From Cyathus striatus (taxonomy: Eukaryota; Basidiomycota; Agaricomycetes; Agaricales; Nidulariaceae), in NCBI GenBank assembly GCA_025738555.1, contig JAOVFP010000017.1, positions 372,001 to 436,000 on the forward strand: a stretch of 64,000 bases of DNA, written 5' to 3'. Below are positions 1 through 12,004 of the stretch, one piece after another. Within the stretch, counting starts at the first letter, position 1; each line of letters opens with the position of its first letter. The notes beneath the pieces are model-generated. The model saw only the letters and a list, made by a program, of their open reading frames with translations, searched no databases and had not been told where the DNA came from. The position numbers and the translations under genes were made by a program.

Positions 1-89
1 TATTCTACAATGTGCGCGTTCTCGGACATACTGGTGAACTCGTTGATGTGCGAATGTTCGTGCTGCTTCTGGCTTGCACATGCACAACA
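1..89 (-). repeat. Partial copia LTR cut by window edge
   Basis: Read on the minus strand, the sequence beyond a polypurine tract begins TGTTGTGCATGTGC and runs off the window edge. A near-identical copy lies on the plus strand from 4996. A TG start directly after a polypurine tract and the gag-pol end is the expected 3' LTR position of a Ty1/copia element. The far LTR end is not visible. Confidence 0.7.
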
Positions 90-102
90 CTCCCCCTCAA
101 GC
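90..102 (-). other. Polypurine tract of copia element
   Basis: On the minus strand a purine run (TTGAGGGGGAG) lies between the end of the RNase H reading frame and the TG start of the LTR. This is the normal site for plus-strand DNA priming in an LTR retrotransposon. Confidence 0.6.
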
Positions 103-880
103 CGGAAGTAGGCCCAAAGCGCTTCTAAACTTTTCATGCTTAGGTTTAGCAAGTGCCTTAGTAAATATATCAGCTGTCATTTCGTCAGTAGGACAATAGA
201 ATAATTCAATAATAGAATTCTCAACTTTTTCCCTAACAAAATGGTTCTGAACATCGAAGTGTTTTGACTGTGCATGAAATTGTGGATCTTGAGTGAGCGC
301 GATCGTGGATTGATTGTCACAATACAATGTTGTTGGCTTGACTTGTCGATGGTATAAGTCTTGAAATAAATTTCTAAGCCAAATGATTTGACGTGTTGCG
401 TGTGCGACGGCGCTATATTCGGCTTCGGTTGAAGATAGTGCAATGGTGGTTTGTTTCTTGGAACTCCAAGCAACTGCTGCACCACCCAGCATAACGGCAT
501 ACCCGGAAATGGACTTACGGTTGTCAATATCTGATGCGTAGTCGGCATCAGAGTACACAGTAAATGAAATGTTTTGTTCCGCACTCGGATCGGCGCGATA
601 AGTGATGACGTAATCACATGTTCCTGCAAGATACCGAAGAACGCGCTTAAGCGCTGTCCAACTTGTGTCAGCTCTGGTCTCGCGTTATACTTGCTCAGCT
701 TCATCACCGCAAACGCTACGTCTGGTCTCGTATTCACTGCAGCGTACATCAAGCTTCCAACGGCTTCCGCGTAGCCTCGAATAAGTCATCCGTCGGTGGA
801 ATTGGTGGAACTTGGGTTGTCTGAGTCGTTCTCTGGGTTTTGGTGAGTAGCAGACTCTTTTGACAAGATTAGGGCTGTAC
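97..880 (-). pseudogene. Ty1/copia pol, reverse transcriptase end and RNase H
   Basis: The minus strand at 558-97 encodes the C-terminal RNase H of a copia polyprotein, with the acidic motifs YSDADYASD, LSSTEAEY and YCDNQSTIAL, then SKHFDVQNHFVREKV and the terminal TADIFTKAL block. The preceding reverse-transcriptase end (TRPDVAFAVMKLSKY) is found at about 740-685 in another frame, and further upstream pieces lie in a third frame, so the gene has at least two frameshifts. It stops at the TIR element starting at 870; integrase and gag are not in the window. It is a dead retrotransposon fragment. Family assignment is secure; activity is excluded. Confidence 0.9.
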
Positions 881-2495
881 ACCGTCACCGTACAATACGG
901 TTATACGGTACCCGTATATACGGGCCCGTAACCGTCCCGTCAAGGCTTTGGAGACCTTTCAATACGGTACGGTTACGGAACGGTTTCAGCCGTATGGAGA
1001 CCGTATAAAAACGGCCGTAATACGGTCCTGTACGGTCATACGGTATAATCAAATCAAATATCCGAATCCTCGAGACCTAAATTAAAGAAAAGAACGTAAG
1101 TCTCTTAAATATTTCATTATAGCTATATACCACTCAAAAACTCGGTTGAATAGTGGGATTTAAGTACGATTCTTTGCATTTTTCACTCCAGCCTATCATT
1201 TGCAAGCATGCATGATATGACTCGAGGTCATAAGGAATAGCACTGCTTACCTTGTGCTCACTAGTATGACTGTCGACATTTTCAGTGCCTGTCTAAATGA
1301 ACGGTAAGTTTATGATATATACAGGTACCTTGAGTGCTTACATACTTCGAGTTCTTCATGCTGCTTACTGCTTCCATCTATAACCTTTTTCCGAGTCATG
1401 GCAGAGTAAACTCACTGATTATGTAGGATGCGTAGTTACATGGCTTTTAGTAGGTAGTTAGTATTGGTTACTACCATCACTAAACTCGTGAAGGTCTGAT
1501 ATAGCCGTACGTTTCTCACGCGCTCAATGAAGATGTTGAAATGGTTACAAGCAGTTGTACAGCGTTATAACGGCACTGACATAGTAAATAGAAATTATAA
1601 TCTGACTAACGTATTTTACTCTGTGTATCAACAGTTGTAAGTTGTAATTAAAGTCAAATACAACGTACAGTGTGTTGCGATGTTATCAGCATATTGTACA
1701 TTACTTGTGAGCCCTTAGAGTTCTGTAGTGTACACCGGAGACAACAGTCCCTAGCATGGCTTTGGAACGAACTTCACTGTTTCTTCAACTCAGTTCTACC
1801 CCACTACGGTATCATGAAAGATAAGAAACAAATCCATACCAAAGAGTAATTATGTTTTGTTTAAGGCAGGACTCGGGCGGGAAGTGGCCCTGGAGTTGAA
1901 CCTTGCGACCTTGAGAGCGTGCTTGATGGGAAATGCTATTTTCAATTTTTCCGACATAGGATATGTAGATGATCTTTCAACTGTGCTACTTGGCTCTAAC
2001 TTAAGACTAAGACTAATACATATTATATAATTGAGCTATTTAATGTACCATGCCACACCCCATGTAGCTTAATCGCATTATTTTACATTCTTTATGTTAA
2101 TAAATATTTCAACATCATTCAATTGAACTTCCATGTATTAAACACACTATGTAGACATACTAATGGCTCACATGCAAGGCCTATTTGAGTTGCACAAGCT
2201 AACACTGAACATTTTCATAGCATTGAATCTCTTATGCAGTATCCAACTCACATTTTATGCTTTATAAACACTTCTTGGACACTTTATATAATAAAATTTA
2301 TTGATTCAAAGAAAAAAATCTCACATTTACTACCCGTATAACTGTATGAGACCGGCTGTAACCGTTTTACGGACCGTACCGTTTTTTCGTGCTGAAAAAA
2401 TTTCTTGATACGGTACGGTTACGGGCAAACCGTAACCGTCACCTGGCCGTAAGCTATACGGCCGTATACCGTATACGGTACAGTGTACAGCCCTA
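870..2495. mobile_element. TIR element with CCGTAACCGT-type subterminal repeats
   Basis: The left end reads TAGGGCTGTACAC and the right end GTGTACAGCCCTA, an inverted repeat. Both ends carry dense copies of short CGGTACGGTTACGG-like words in opposite orientation, typical of hAT-like non-autonomous elements. The 1.4-kb interior is AT-rich with no convincing coding frame. No matching 8-bp target duplication was found at the borders, so superfamily is inferred. It interrupts the copia fragment on its left. Confidence 0.65.
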
Positions 2496-2498
2496 GTC

Positions 2499-4256
2499 TA
2501 TGACGCTCCATTTGATCAAAAAATAACCGTGCCGTAGTTCGGCTGCCGTAGCAAAGTGGGTGCCGTAGCATTGGACATTTCGTGTTTTTTTTCAGCTAAT
2601 TCTTATTTTTTCGATATGAACATACATTATATGATATTATTAAGCTATTATAACGAAAATATATGCCTGAAAAGTTTCTTTTCCGGTCATTTCGCATGTG
2701 AAAGTTGTTTTCCCACGCTTGCTGACCATGCGGAGACTCTTCAATAACACATACTAGACAGTAAAATAAATGGATACATATTATCAAAGTGACTTAATGT
2801 ACTTCTATGGTGTACATATGAGCTTATACGAGTCAAATTTTTAACACATTTCGCCGTCATTAAGTCAATCAACCGAGAAGTGATAGAATGACAGTTTATT
2901 GTTAAGCTCTTCATTAGTATTGGTATTAGTGGTGTAAGAAATCTGACTTTATAACTACTAAAAGATAGTGCATACATCACTTTCTATGATATTCATGAAG
3001 TATATGTTCGTAGTACAGGCCTAGCAAATATGTTTGAAGTCTCCGCGCGTTGAGAAAGCGTGGGAAAATAACCTTCGCATGCGGTACAACACGAAGAACA
3101 GAAGCCCTGAGGGCAATTTGCAGGCTAAAATGCCTAGCAAATGTTTTTAAAGTCTCCGTGCATTGAGAAAGTGCGGGAAAAAACCTTCATTGCGAAACAA
3201 CACGAAAAGCGGAGACTTTTAGGACAATTTGAAGGCTCAAATATCACTATAGGTGTTCCTAAATTTTATCATAACAATAAAATAGTCTCTGAAAGCTATG
3301 TTAATTCATGAAATGTTATGTTCAACAGTATTTCCCACGCCCTTCCCATACTTGGTTGAAATGACCTACAGCAATCTTACAGTGTGTCGTTGATCCACCT
3401 TTGGACATTCATAAGCCATACATTATTGTAATCTTCGCATATATAATTTATTTATGTCTGGAGACCCAAATGGAAAGCCAGCATTCACATGTACATTGGG
3501 TTGTTGCGATGTGGGGTTTTTCAATTAAGTGTGGGAAATACTGTTGAACAAAAAATATCGTGAAATACATAGCTTTCGGGACAATTTAATTGTTATCATG
3601 AGATTTAGGGACACTTATAATGTCATTTTAGCCCAAAAATTGCCCTCGGGGCTTCTGTTCTTCATGTTGTACCGCATGCGAAGGTTATTTTCCCACGCTT
3701 TATCAATGCGCGGAGACTTCAAACATATTTGCTAGGCCCATACTATAAATATAGGCATTGTGAATATCTGAAAACGCAAGTTATGCACTAGTTTTAGTAG
3801 TTATAAAGTCAGATTTTTATACCACTAATACTAATGCTAATGAAGAACCTAACAATACACCATCATTCTATCACTTTTCTGGATTGATTGACTTAATGAC
3901 GGCGGAATTTGTTGAAAACTTGACTTGTACAAGTCCCTATGTACACCATAGAAGTACATTAAGTCACTTTGATAATATGTATCCATTTATTTTACTGTCT
4001 AGTAAGTATTATTGAAGAGTCTCCGCATGGTCAGCAAGCGTGGGAAAACATATTTTACATGCGAAACGACCGGAAAAGAGACTTTTCAGGCACATATTTT
4101 CGTTATAATAGCTTAATAATATCATATAATGTATATTCATATCGAAAACATAAGAATTAGCTGAAAAAAACACGAAATGTCCAATGCTACGGCACCCACT
4201 TTGCTACGGCAGCCGAACTACGGCACGGTTATTTTTTGATCAAACGGAGCGTCATA
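2499..4256. mobile_element. Foldback element with near-complete palindrome
   Basis: Starting at TATGACGCTCC, the sequence 2499 to about 3345 is repeated in inverse orientation from 4256 back to about 3530, leaving a loop near 185 bp. The left arm carries an extra tandem copy of a segment around 3125-3240 (GTCTCCG...GCGTGGGAAA). A 6-bp direct repeat CTAGTC flanks the element (2493-2498 and 4257-4262). The left CTAGTC overlaps the last bases of the 870-2495 element, so this insertion is younger. Short open frames in the arms are mirror copies of each other, not genes. Confidence 0.8.
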
Positions 4257-4262
4257 CTAGTC

Positions 4263-4995
4263 CGATATAGAAGCACGGGAGACGAATGTATTACATCAGT
4301 AAATCTGACAACGCATTATTGTGATCTTTGATGTCGTTGTCTTTTCCACATGGGGTTTGCTTCCAATTTGGGGCTGGGCTATTAGCCAAGCTACCGGCAG
4401 CCCCAGCGCAGCCGGGAAGCGCCGGTCGCAGCGTCCAACAAGGCGGCAAACAGAGGCAAGCAAAATTTTCCTGCCTCTTTCTGCCGCACCTCCAGCACGC
4501 ACCTCAGCATTCGAAGTTCAAATCAGCGGTACCGTAGTCGTAAAATAGTCTTCCCCCCCCCCCATCCCGCATGTATGCCTTACGTAGTAATTTACGAATT
4601 GTCCGCGCCCACATCACACACTAAGTCTGAGTTTCTCACCCCCAATTTTTCCAACTGGGTAATCACAGCCAACATAGTACAGAAATAAGCAGGCACACGG
4701 GAATAGTAGCGAATCACACTTGAGTGTCCCACCCACCCAGCGGCACACTCTGTTCTGCGTCCAGGGCCAGTAAACTGACCCATACCCCCAACCCCTCTAG
4801 CTACTATCCCCCGCAGCCAGCGTGCTAGACCTTGTTGGATCCCCTTTCACACACATTTGGGTCCTGACGTTCGCATCTGTCAATCTTTCATCGCTTTGCT
4901 TCCACGTCACTGCTTTCAATTCCAGGGCTTGTCATTTGCGTTCACCACCCGAGGACATCATTCGACCTAACGTTCTGCGGTCTTTCCGCCTTGCT
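4263..4995. other. No gene seen; unique spacer
   Basis: A GC-richer spacer with a C-homopolymer near 4552-4562. No protein family, RNA gene or repeat could be recognised. Confidence 0.4.
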
Positions 4996-5100
4996 TGTTG
5001 TGCATGTGCAAGCCAGAAGCGGCACGAACATTCACGCATCAACGAGTTCACCAGTATGTCCGAGAACGCGCACATTGTAGAATACATCATGTAGAATTAT
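4996..5100 (+). repeat. Copia LTR copy, opposite orientation
   Basis: From TGTTGTGCATGTGC at 4996 this segment matches the LTR at 1-89 with a few substitutions, but in inverse orientation. No polypurine tract or coding end precedes it, so it is probably a solo LTR or LTR fragment. Its right end could not be fixed. Confidence 0.6.
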
Positions 5101-5107
5101 GTAGAAT

Positions 5108-6483
5108 GTGGTAGATATATTAACTAGTATAAAATTACAACGAAATTGTATGTACATTAAGAGTGAATCTATTCCCCCACTCCCCACTCCTAATTGTGTG
5201 ATCTTAAGTCTTAGTTGCCTGCGCGCCTTGGTAAGTACTAATTTATTTAGGTACTATCACAATAGGTTGCCACCACCACCTTCATCTTCAGTTCGAGGCT
5301 CATCCCCTAGCTATGGTGGCAGTGGAAGTGGTGAAACCCCCATAGATACTAGTAGCGATGAACCTGGAACACCGGAAGGACCACCACTTCAGTCTGGGTA
5401 TCAGTATCAGCCTGGCCACAAGCCTGCAATTAACAACTTCAGTCAAGATGCACAACCAATCATTCAAATTGTCATTGATGAATATGAAGTTCGGATCTAT
5501 ACATGGCATGCATTTCCTACTGAGAAGATGAGCCTGGGGTGGATGTGTGAGATCTGGGAAAAGGTGATGACAGCAGAGGAGGAGGTCTGGGTATTGACTG
5601 AGCATGTTCATCGTTTGGTATGTTTTCATTTATCTATTGTATTATATTCTAACCCTTCATTGGAGTAGATCAGGTCTCGTGGTAGCCATGTTCATGGCCA
5701 TGTCATCAAGACTGTTCGACTTTTGATTCAGCCACACTATGGGTTTAGTAGTATAGCCAATACTTCAGCCATTATCAAAAACCGCAAGCTCTGTGCATCA
5801 CTACTTGCAAAGTCTGCATTCCACTATCAGGTAATGTCACTATCAATACACTGCCTCATTTTTAACATGTTTGACACTGTCTACTATGGTCTACCAGAAC
5901 GTAAAGAAGCTGAAGGGATACTGTCAAAATTCAATTATATCAATAGTTATCTCTGTGACATGGTATACAAACTGCAATGCAGATGGTATTGTATATGATG
6001 AATACTTCAATCCTATTCCTGTTGTGTGTCTGGCTCTTATCTTTACTGCGGTCCGTATAAAACTATTCTAAACATATGCATATTCTCATCTGACTTTATT
6101 TAAGTTATCATTTGGAATTGAGGAGTGGTCTACAGGAACTCATCGTCAAGCCCCGTTTACTGAGAAGGTAGCAGAGGTGAAGTATAATTCTCACCTCAAG
6201 GATATTGAAGCATGAAGCGGCCTGAACGTTGTTGTCACCAAGAAGATACATCAGAGAATGAGTGAATGTGCACGGTACGTCATTTAAATTCATTACCAAT
6301 CAATGGTAACACATTCTTTCATTTCACAGTCGTAGTGCTGGGATAGATGATGACGAGCAGGCTACTCCACAGCTTGTTGGTGATCTTCTCGAGAGCGCTT
6401 GAAGGGAGCTAGCAGGGAGAAGTGGAGACATAGATGTTGAAGATGAGTTGGATTCGGAGGGGGAGGGGGAGCATGGCTTGTAG
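5108..6483 (+). pseudogene. DUF6532-like basidiomycete protein, interrupted
   Basis: Five exons join in frame: up to 5617, 5669-5830, 5898-6050, 6105-6274 and 6330-6483, with GT...AG introns of 51-67 nt. The product starts with a low-complexity Ser/Pro/Gly region, then a helical domain with RLLIQPHYGF, DEYFNPIPVVCLALIFTA and FGIEEWSTGTHRQAPFTEKV, the order I associate with the fungal DUF6532 domain. It ends in an acidic tail. Two in-frame TGA codons (6213-6215 and 6400-6402) break it where Arg (CGA) or Trp would keep the frame. The 5' end is uncertain because an LTR copy lies directly upstream. Function of the family is unknown to me. Confidence 0.7.
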
Positions 6484-7400
6484 ATCTTGTCATCATTATA
6501 CATTAATACCAATATCATATATTTGTTTGGAATTCTTTATAGCTAATTCACATTTTTGAGAGGCTGGTTATGGGGAATAGTAATTGCGGTAATGGTCTTT
6601 TAAGTACAAAGCCTATATACACTATGTAGCTCAGATAGATTGGTTACCTTCATTGCATATATTGCACTCACTTACTGCTATGATGTTCTACACGGTGATC
6701 ATATGAGGCTACATCGAGCTATCACAGGCTACCACAAGCAAGTGTGAGCTATACAGGGCTATCAAACAGGGACTTTCCCATGGCGGTTATAGCTGCTATG
6801 TGGACCACATACTACTATATTCCGTTGTCTTTTTTCCCTGATGTAAACTGTCTTGGACATGGCACGGGACGGGAGGGCGGAGTTAGCATTGGGATTGTAG
6901 ACGTTGTAAGATTGACAGGATCAGGGTGGTACGAGGAATGTGCTGCATGAGCCGAGTTACAGGTATGTTTTCTACCCTATTGCACTGGATATTTCGGCTT
7001 TCCGCATGTCCTTCCATTCATGCACTGTACGATCGTCCATAATACGATAGCCTAGGTTTTCTTTGCAGATGCACAGTTCTCCGTGATGCTTAATATCGAT
7101 TAAAAGCTGTTTTATTAACGTGGCTTCATGACTCCTAGAGCAAAAACATTTCACGTGGAGGTCATTCGAGCATAGAATCAATCCTCTGGCTAATGCATAA
7201 GAGACCATTACGCCATACCCGACTTACTACAGACAGATGTGTCCTTTATTTGACCAGGAGCATTTTTCATACATCTGCTGAAACTTACATACTGCTAGTC
7301 AGATTTATTAGTGTTCGTAATATATATGTGAGCTAATTAGAGTGAGCTAGTTGTACTGGAACTCCGGGGGAGAAAAGATATAGGACTCAATGATATGATG
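6484..7400. other. Non-coding, holds one gene-relic segment
   Basis: Positions 6860-6975 (GTTAGCATTGGGATTGTAGA ... GCTGCATGAGCCGAGTT) closely match 15215-15305. The shared piece belongs to a recurring relic family near the CFEM genes. Nothing else was recognised. Confidence 0.45.
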
Positions 7401-7402
7401 TA

Positions 7403-7479
7403 TCTCTTTTCCGGATTCGAACCCAGCTTTCGTGAGCAGTCGAGCACATGTGTCTCATAGACTGATACACCAACAAAGA
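7403..7479 (-). pseudogene. Decayed tRNA-Asp-like gene
   Basis: On the minus strand it keeps the 5' acceptor TCTTTGT, a T-arm with GGGTTCGAATCC and a 3' AAAGAGA able to pair with six of seven acceptor bases. The D-arm and anticodon arm are scrambled. It aligns with the better copy at 8408-8504, as do its flanks (GAATTTTCAAATTGAACTGT at 7610 and 8217). Confidence 0.6.
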
Positions 7480-7834
7480 GTTGCAAGAGTCTCTCATAAG
7501 GATTATAGAACTCATACAATACGAGAGCGATGATACTGTACATAGGACACTCCAGTTTACCTTCAATGTGGACACCTTGTCATTGTAGGGATACATTCAT
7601 GAATGCTTGAATTTTCAAATTGAACTGTCAAAACAAGGGGCCAATCGGTGTATGAAATTCATGAGGCAACAGTGCAAAATTGAATATATACCTCATTTAC
7701 TCGTCTTACAGTTGCAAGTCTGTTTGTAACGATAATAACATTCAAGAAAATTCGATGAGAGAAAACGAGATTTGGAGCCCATACAGGACGGAGCCGGAGA
7801 AAAAATGTATCATATAAGATTGCCGGTTATTCAT

Positions 7835-7914
7835 CTCTTTGTGTAGAAGGTTGAACCCACCTTTGAACTTCCTTGGGTTGAACGGAAGTCAACTGACTGA
7901 TAGACTAACAAAGA
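7835..7914 (-). pseudogene. Decayed tRNA-Asp-like gene
   Basis: The acceptor strands TCTTTGT and ACAAAGA pair perfectly and the 5' third (TTAGTCTATCAGTCAGT) matches the 8408-8504 copy. The T-arm stem is broken (GTGGG no longer matched) and the anticodon loop is enlarged. Confidence 0.55.
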
Positions 7915-8003
7915 GTTGCCATAAATACGATGGATGGGGTAATTATATTCGTCTAGGTGCTTGTATGCAAAATTTAAATATGAAATATGAGACCAAGTAT
8001 GAT

Positions 8004-8079
8004 CTCCCTGACTGGGATGCGAACCCAGCTTTCGTGTGGTAAAGATATACATGCGTGCTAATAGGTACCACAACAGAGA
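8004..8079 (-). pseudogene. Decayed tRNA-Asp-like gene
   Basis: It retains the acceptor TCTCTGT and a fully paired T-arm (CTGGG...CCCAG, loop TTCGCAT), but the D-arm and anticodon region are disrupted. Same orientation and spacing as its neighbours, so it is part of a local duplicated array. Confidence 0.55.
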
Positions 8080-8407
8080 GTTGGAAATTTTATTATACGA
8101 TAATAAGAAGCTAGCATTCTAACTTGGGCACAGTGGCTACTATGTAGATATTCATAATCCGTTCGGTTAGAATTAAAGGTACAATGTCGGTTGCTTCACA
8201 ATTTGCAAGCATTGGAATTTTCAAATTGAACTGTCCCGAGAAAGAGCGCTGGAAGTATGGGATGTAATTCATGCAGTAAATGTACTAACTAAGTACGCCT
8301 CTAGATTTCACAGAAAAGACCATGCTGGCGTAAAAAATAGAAACGATGTCGAACATTAAGCACCCAGAACAAAAAATGAATATAAACAGTACATATCTCC
8401 AACATAT

Positions 8408-8504
8408 CTCTCTGTCTGGGAGTCGAACCCAGCTTTCGCGCGTAACAGCCGAAGTAAGCGATTACAATGACAGGCGCGTGTACTAACCGATATACTAACA
8501 AAGA
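8408..8504 (-). tRNA. tRNA-Asp (GUC) with about 25-nt intron
   Basis: The minus strand folds as a full cloverleaf: acceptor TCTTTGT/ACAGAGA (one G-U), D-stem GTAT/GTAC with loop ATCGGTTA, anticodon stem CGCGC/GCGCG with loop CTGTCA...C, and T-arm CTGGG/CCCAG with loop TTCGACT. An extra stretch of about 25 nt follows the base after the anticodon, the canonical tRNA intron position. Anticodon GTC plus the TTAGTATA..GGTTAGTA D-arm fit tRNA-Asp. All other copies nearby are decayed, so this one may also be drifting, but no stem is broken. Confidence 0.75.
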
Positions 8505-9304
8505 GTAACCAATATTAACAGGAGTCTCAAATGATGTACTCTACATATCTTATTGCGCACTCTAAAACCTTGTACGTAGCGACTGTCTTGCCATCCACTA
8601 CATAGCCCTGTCAGTGTGAAACCATCGAGTCTGTCCACATGTCCAATGTCACGTGACGTTAATGTGATTCCGAACAGGCTTCGATTCCCAGGTTGAAGTT
8701 CAATAAATCAGTAAGGCCAACAAGCGGCAAGGCCCGCTACCTAACACAACCTGATTCTCTCCAATAAACATATAATATATCATTTATATATGTAGTTAGA
8801 CCTGTTGAAAGTGCACAAGCAGGTGTATCACTGAAAGTTTATTGAATGGGACATCATGTAAATTTATTCTTAATGATCCCAGAAATTCCAGTCATCCTTA
8901 GTACCTGTAGGTGTTACTTATCAATAACTTCACTATCATCCCGGCCCAATTTCCAAGGCCCACAAGCTACAATCAATATAAATTAGCAAGAGAATACATG
9001 GGATCACATAGAGTTCACAAGAGCAGATCCATCTATTATGTTCTGGTGAGGAGACATTTTGTCATCAAAGGATAGTCCTGAATGTCTGGTTGATGATTGG
9101 TTGATGAAGCACCAAATGTGGTAAGTATGTAGAAGCTCCAAGCAGTTAGGATATGGGAATAACCAATATTTCAAGCTTACATGTGGTTGCCAAAAGTAAT
9201 GGCAATCATGCATTTTTCCTACTAAAAATGCGAGGCGTTCTCACATTAATTAGAATGTAGCACACTACACTCTGTGCAGACCACCTTGAAATTCTGTATA
9301 TATA
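8505..9304. other. No gene seen
   Basis: Mixed AT-rich spacer; short open frames lack codon structure or family motifs. Confidence 0.4.
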
Positions 9305-11231
9305 CATCAGGAAATACCTCATTGACCAAATTAGCAAAATTACCGAAATTTAAGCTACTATAAGCCCCCAAAAAGATGTTATAAGTATCAATAAGTTCAA
9401 TAAGGAGAATTAGCTAAATAAACTTACCCCCTCCCTTATTGAATAAGATATAAGGTAGTATTAGTTCGATTTAGATGATATTAGATTTAAATAGGTAAAA
9501 CTTGGTTACTTGTCATACCACATTAGGCGACATTTAGTTACTAAACAAGAAGAATAAATGTTTATAAGTAAATAATAGGTACTACATTACTAGTATTGCA
9601 GTTGGATAGGTTGTATTGATGTTTATAATATGGCAGACCTCAATGCATTCACCTGAACATAATAGTATTTCAAAACTAATACTAACACAGAGAAGTAATA
9701 GAGTATAATAGCATTGTAGCGAGGAAGCTTACATACAAAATACTAATACTATTAATGTTAGTTCTCCGAATACTTTCTGAGGTCCATGACACGATTGATG
9801 CACTTCTTACCCTTCTTCGCGACAGCAATGGGATGATCAGCTTCCAATCATCAACATATGTCCACAGTTACACTTATGCTCATCACTACTATTGTACTTG
9901 AAGAAAACATGATGGGACTTGAGGAGTTGGTGGGTAGCACAACATTAGCTGAGAGTTGTAATCAGAGACGGAGCACTTTGTATTGACATAGGGGTAATGT
10001 TGGTGGAGGTGGACAATGAGGAAGATGGGGAGCATAGCGCAATAGTGCTTATTGACCATATCGAGCTTCCATGTTTGTAAAGTGTGGAAATGATAGAAAG
10101 AAATGACCAGATAGAACGACGTACAAAGAACAGAGCTGTCTGGGCAGCTATCTCCACACACATCGTTGTACATGCAGGTAACCCATCCATCCCACATCCA
10201 GCTTGAGCATTGGCAAGTGTAAATGCGAGGAGGAAGACCGAGAGCTTCAAACTGAGTGTCGTACATGGTTGCTGTTGCTGTTGAAATATATGGACAAGTT
10301 GAGTGCGGCAGTGTGAAAAGGGTTGTGAAGACGGTCAGAAACAGTAGCCAGGTGGGGTGGCCATGGGGTGCACAGACTGATGTTCCATTCATTCCACACA
10401 AGTTGTAACTCTTGGAAATGTGAAGAGCGGATCATATCATACTATAATAAAAGGTTAGTACTAACTGAAGAAATAAACAATGTAAGCTAGGCTGCCATAG
10501 TAGATGGAATACAACTCACAATATGGTGAAAAACCCAGATGGATAGGCAGAAGGGCAGAGGAGCAGAGGGCAGAGGAGCAGAAGGCAGAGAGGCGGGGGA
10601 AAGGAAGAATGAATTGAAAGCAATTCACCAGTTGAGTTCAGACTCCGAACTCCTACGTGACATGAGGTGACGTGGCAAGTTTCAACATGTCACATGACCA
10701 GACAACACCGGTGCAAAGCAGAGTTTGGAATGACTTCACCATTATGAAGTACCAACAAGTTCTTGCACACCGCTTGATCTCCCGGGCCTTCCAATGCTAA
10801 CTCATATACAACTTATATAAGTACTCACTATTTTCATCACTTCTTACACCTATCTTCTATACATTCATGTATATACATTGCTGAAAGAATAGAGGTTTTT
10901 TTTTATTTTCATGAAAACTAAGTTGTAAATAAGTACAGACTAGTAATAATTAAATAAGGGTGTTCCTTATGGAAAGCTTGTAATACTTATCACCTATAAT
11001 TAGTCAATGGGAATTTTCTGATGATGACAATAAATGTAACTAAATATCTCTTAATGTTCTTAAAATAAATGAAGATAAGGAGAGTGTTAGTAGTGTCTGA
11101 ACTTATATCTTTTTAAACTCCCAAATAAGTGAATATTAAGGTGAAATAAGTCATTTTAAAGCAAGGGTTGTCCTTACTTACATTAAAATGTCCTAATTTT
11201 ACTAATCAAGCAGATGAGGATTTTCCTGATG
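9305..11231. mobile_element. CATCAGG-ended TIR element carrying a CFEM fragment
   Basis: The left end reads CATCAGGAAATACCTCAT and the right end, inverted, CATCAGGAAAATCCTCAT, with similarity continuing about 45 bp inward (TTAG.AAAATTA). TA flanks both ends (9303-9304, 11232-11233). The 49646-51099 element has the same ends and shares interior sequence (ATGTTGAA.CTTG.CACGTCA) in opposite orientation. No transposase frame is seen, so it is non-autonomous. Its interior includes a CFEM-gene fragment on the minus strand. Confidence 0.65.
9945..10250 (-). pseudogene. CFEM-domain surface protein, fragment
   Basis: The minus strand encodes a signal-peptide-like start (KLSVFLLAFTLANAQ) followed by GMDGLPACTTMCVEIAAQ, the first third of a CFEM domain, then a GTACGTCG splice donor exactly as in the gene at 13535. 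The initiator is now TTG, not ATG. The second CFEM exon with the CLC motif is missing, and what follows is a short Ser/Thr-rich piece. It lies wholly inside the TIR element 9305-11231, so it is best read as a captured, decayed gene fragment. Confidence 0.65.
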
Positions 11232-12004
11232 TACTTTCCATGATGTATACTACTGGAACGAAACTTTATAACATAATGGACTTATTTAATGGTGTGATAT
11301 ACACAATCTAATTCACCAGCTATATTTGTGTCATACAATCTACAAATTAGCTTACAGAAGTTGTTCTTGTTGGTATTTCTACATGATATCTTGGACATAT
11401 GATGTACTATATATGTAGTATAAACTATTTAAATATCAAAAGATACAGGTAATTGTATACTGAGATACTTATAATGATATTTATGTGAGTCTTCTTAATT
11501 GTTAAACCTGATAAATTGCATATTTAGCTGGTATATAGACTAATTTGGCACTACAGAAATTCCTGAGGATATGTAGAACTCATGCTTCAGAATAGTACTG
11601 TACACACAGTATGATATTTACTGGTAGGAGATGAAACACGTATATCAATTATGTGTGATCAAACTTATTACTCTTGTTTTCAGTACAATAATGAAACAAT
11701 CTTTAAATCGTCTGGATATTATATTAGGTGGTATACAAGTTATGTCTCAGATAAATTTAAATTTTGAACAGTTCTGTAGCTCTCAAAGTGCTCTGCTGGT
11801 CAATGAATCATTTCCCTTCAGAAAAAGCAGCTTCATAGAAAAATTGCTTATAATATGCCACCAGGGTATTAAATTTAATCCTAACTTTACATACACATAG
11901 TTCACACTATTTAAAATATATAATCAAATTTTTGAGGTATTTCGAGCTGTGTGTAACGTGCTACAACCCAGGCCGCATGACGGTGCGAGAAACCAGTCTC
12001 GTTA
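11232..12004. other. AT-rich spacer, no gene seen
   Basis: Strongly AT-rich. A 90-codon open frame at 11631-11900 has no recognisable motif and biased AT codons, so it is not called. Confidence 0.4.

Noticed and set aside
11631..11900. 90-residue plus-strand frame
   Set aside because: AT-driven codons, no homologous motif and no splice support.
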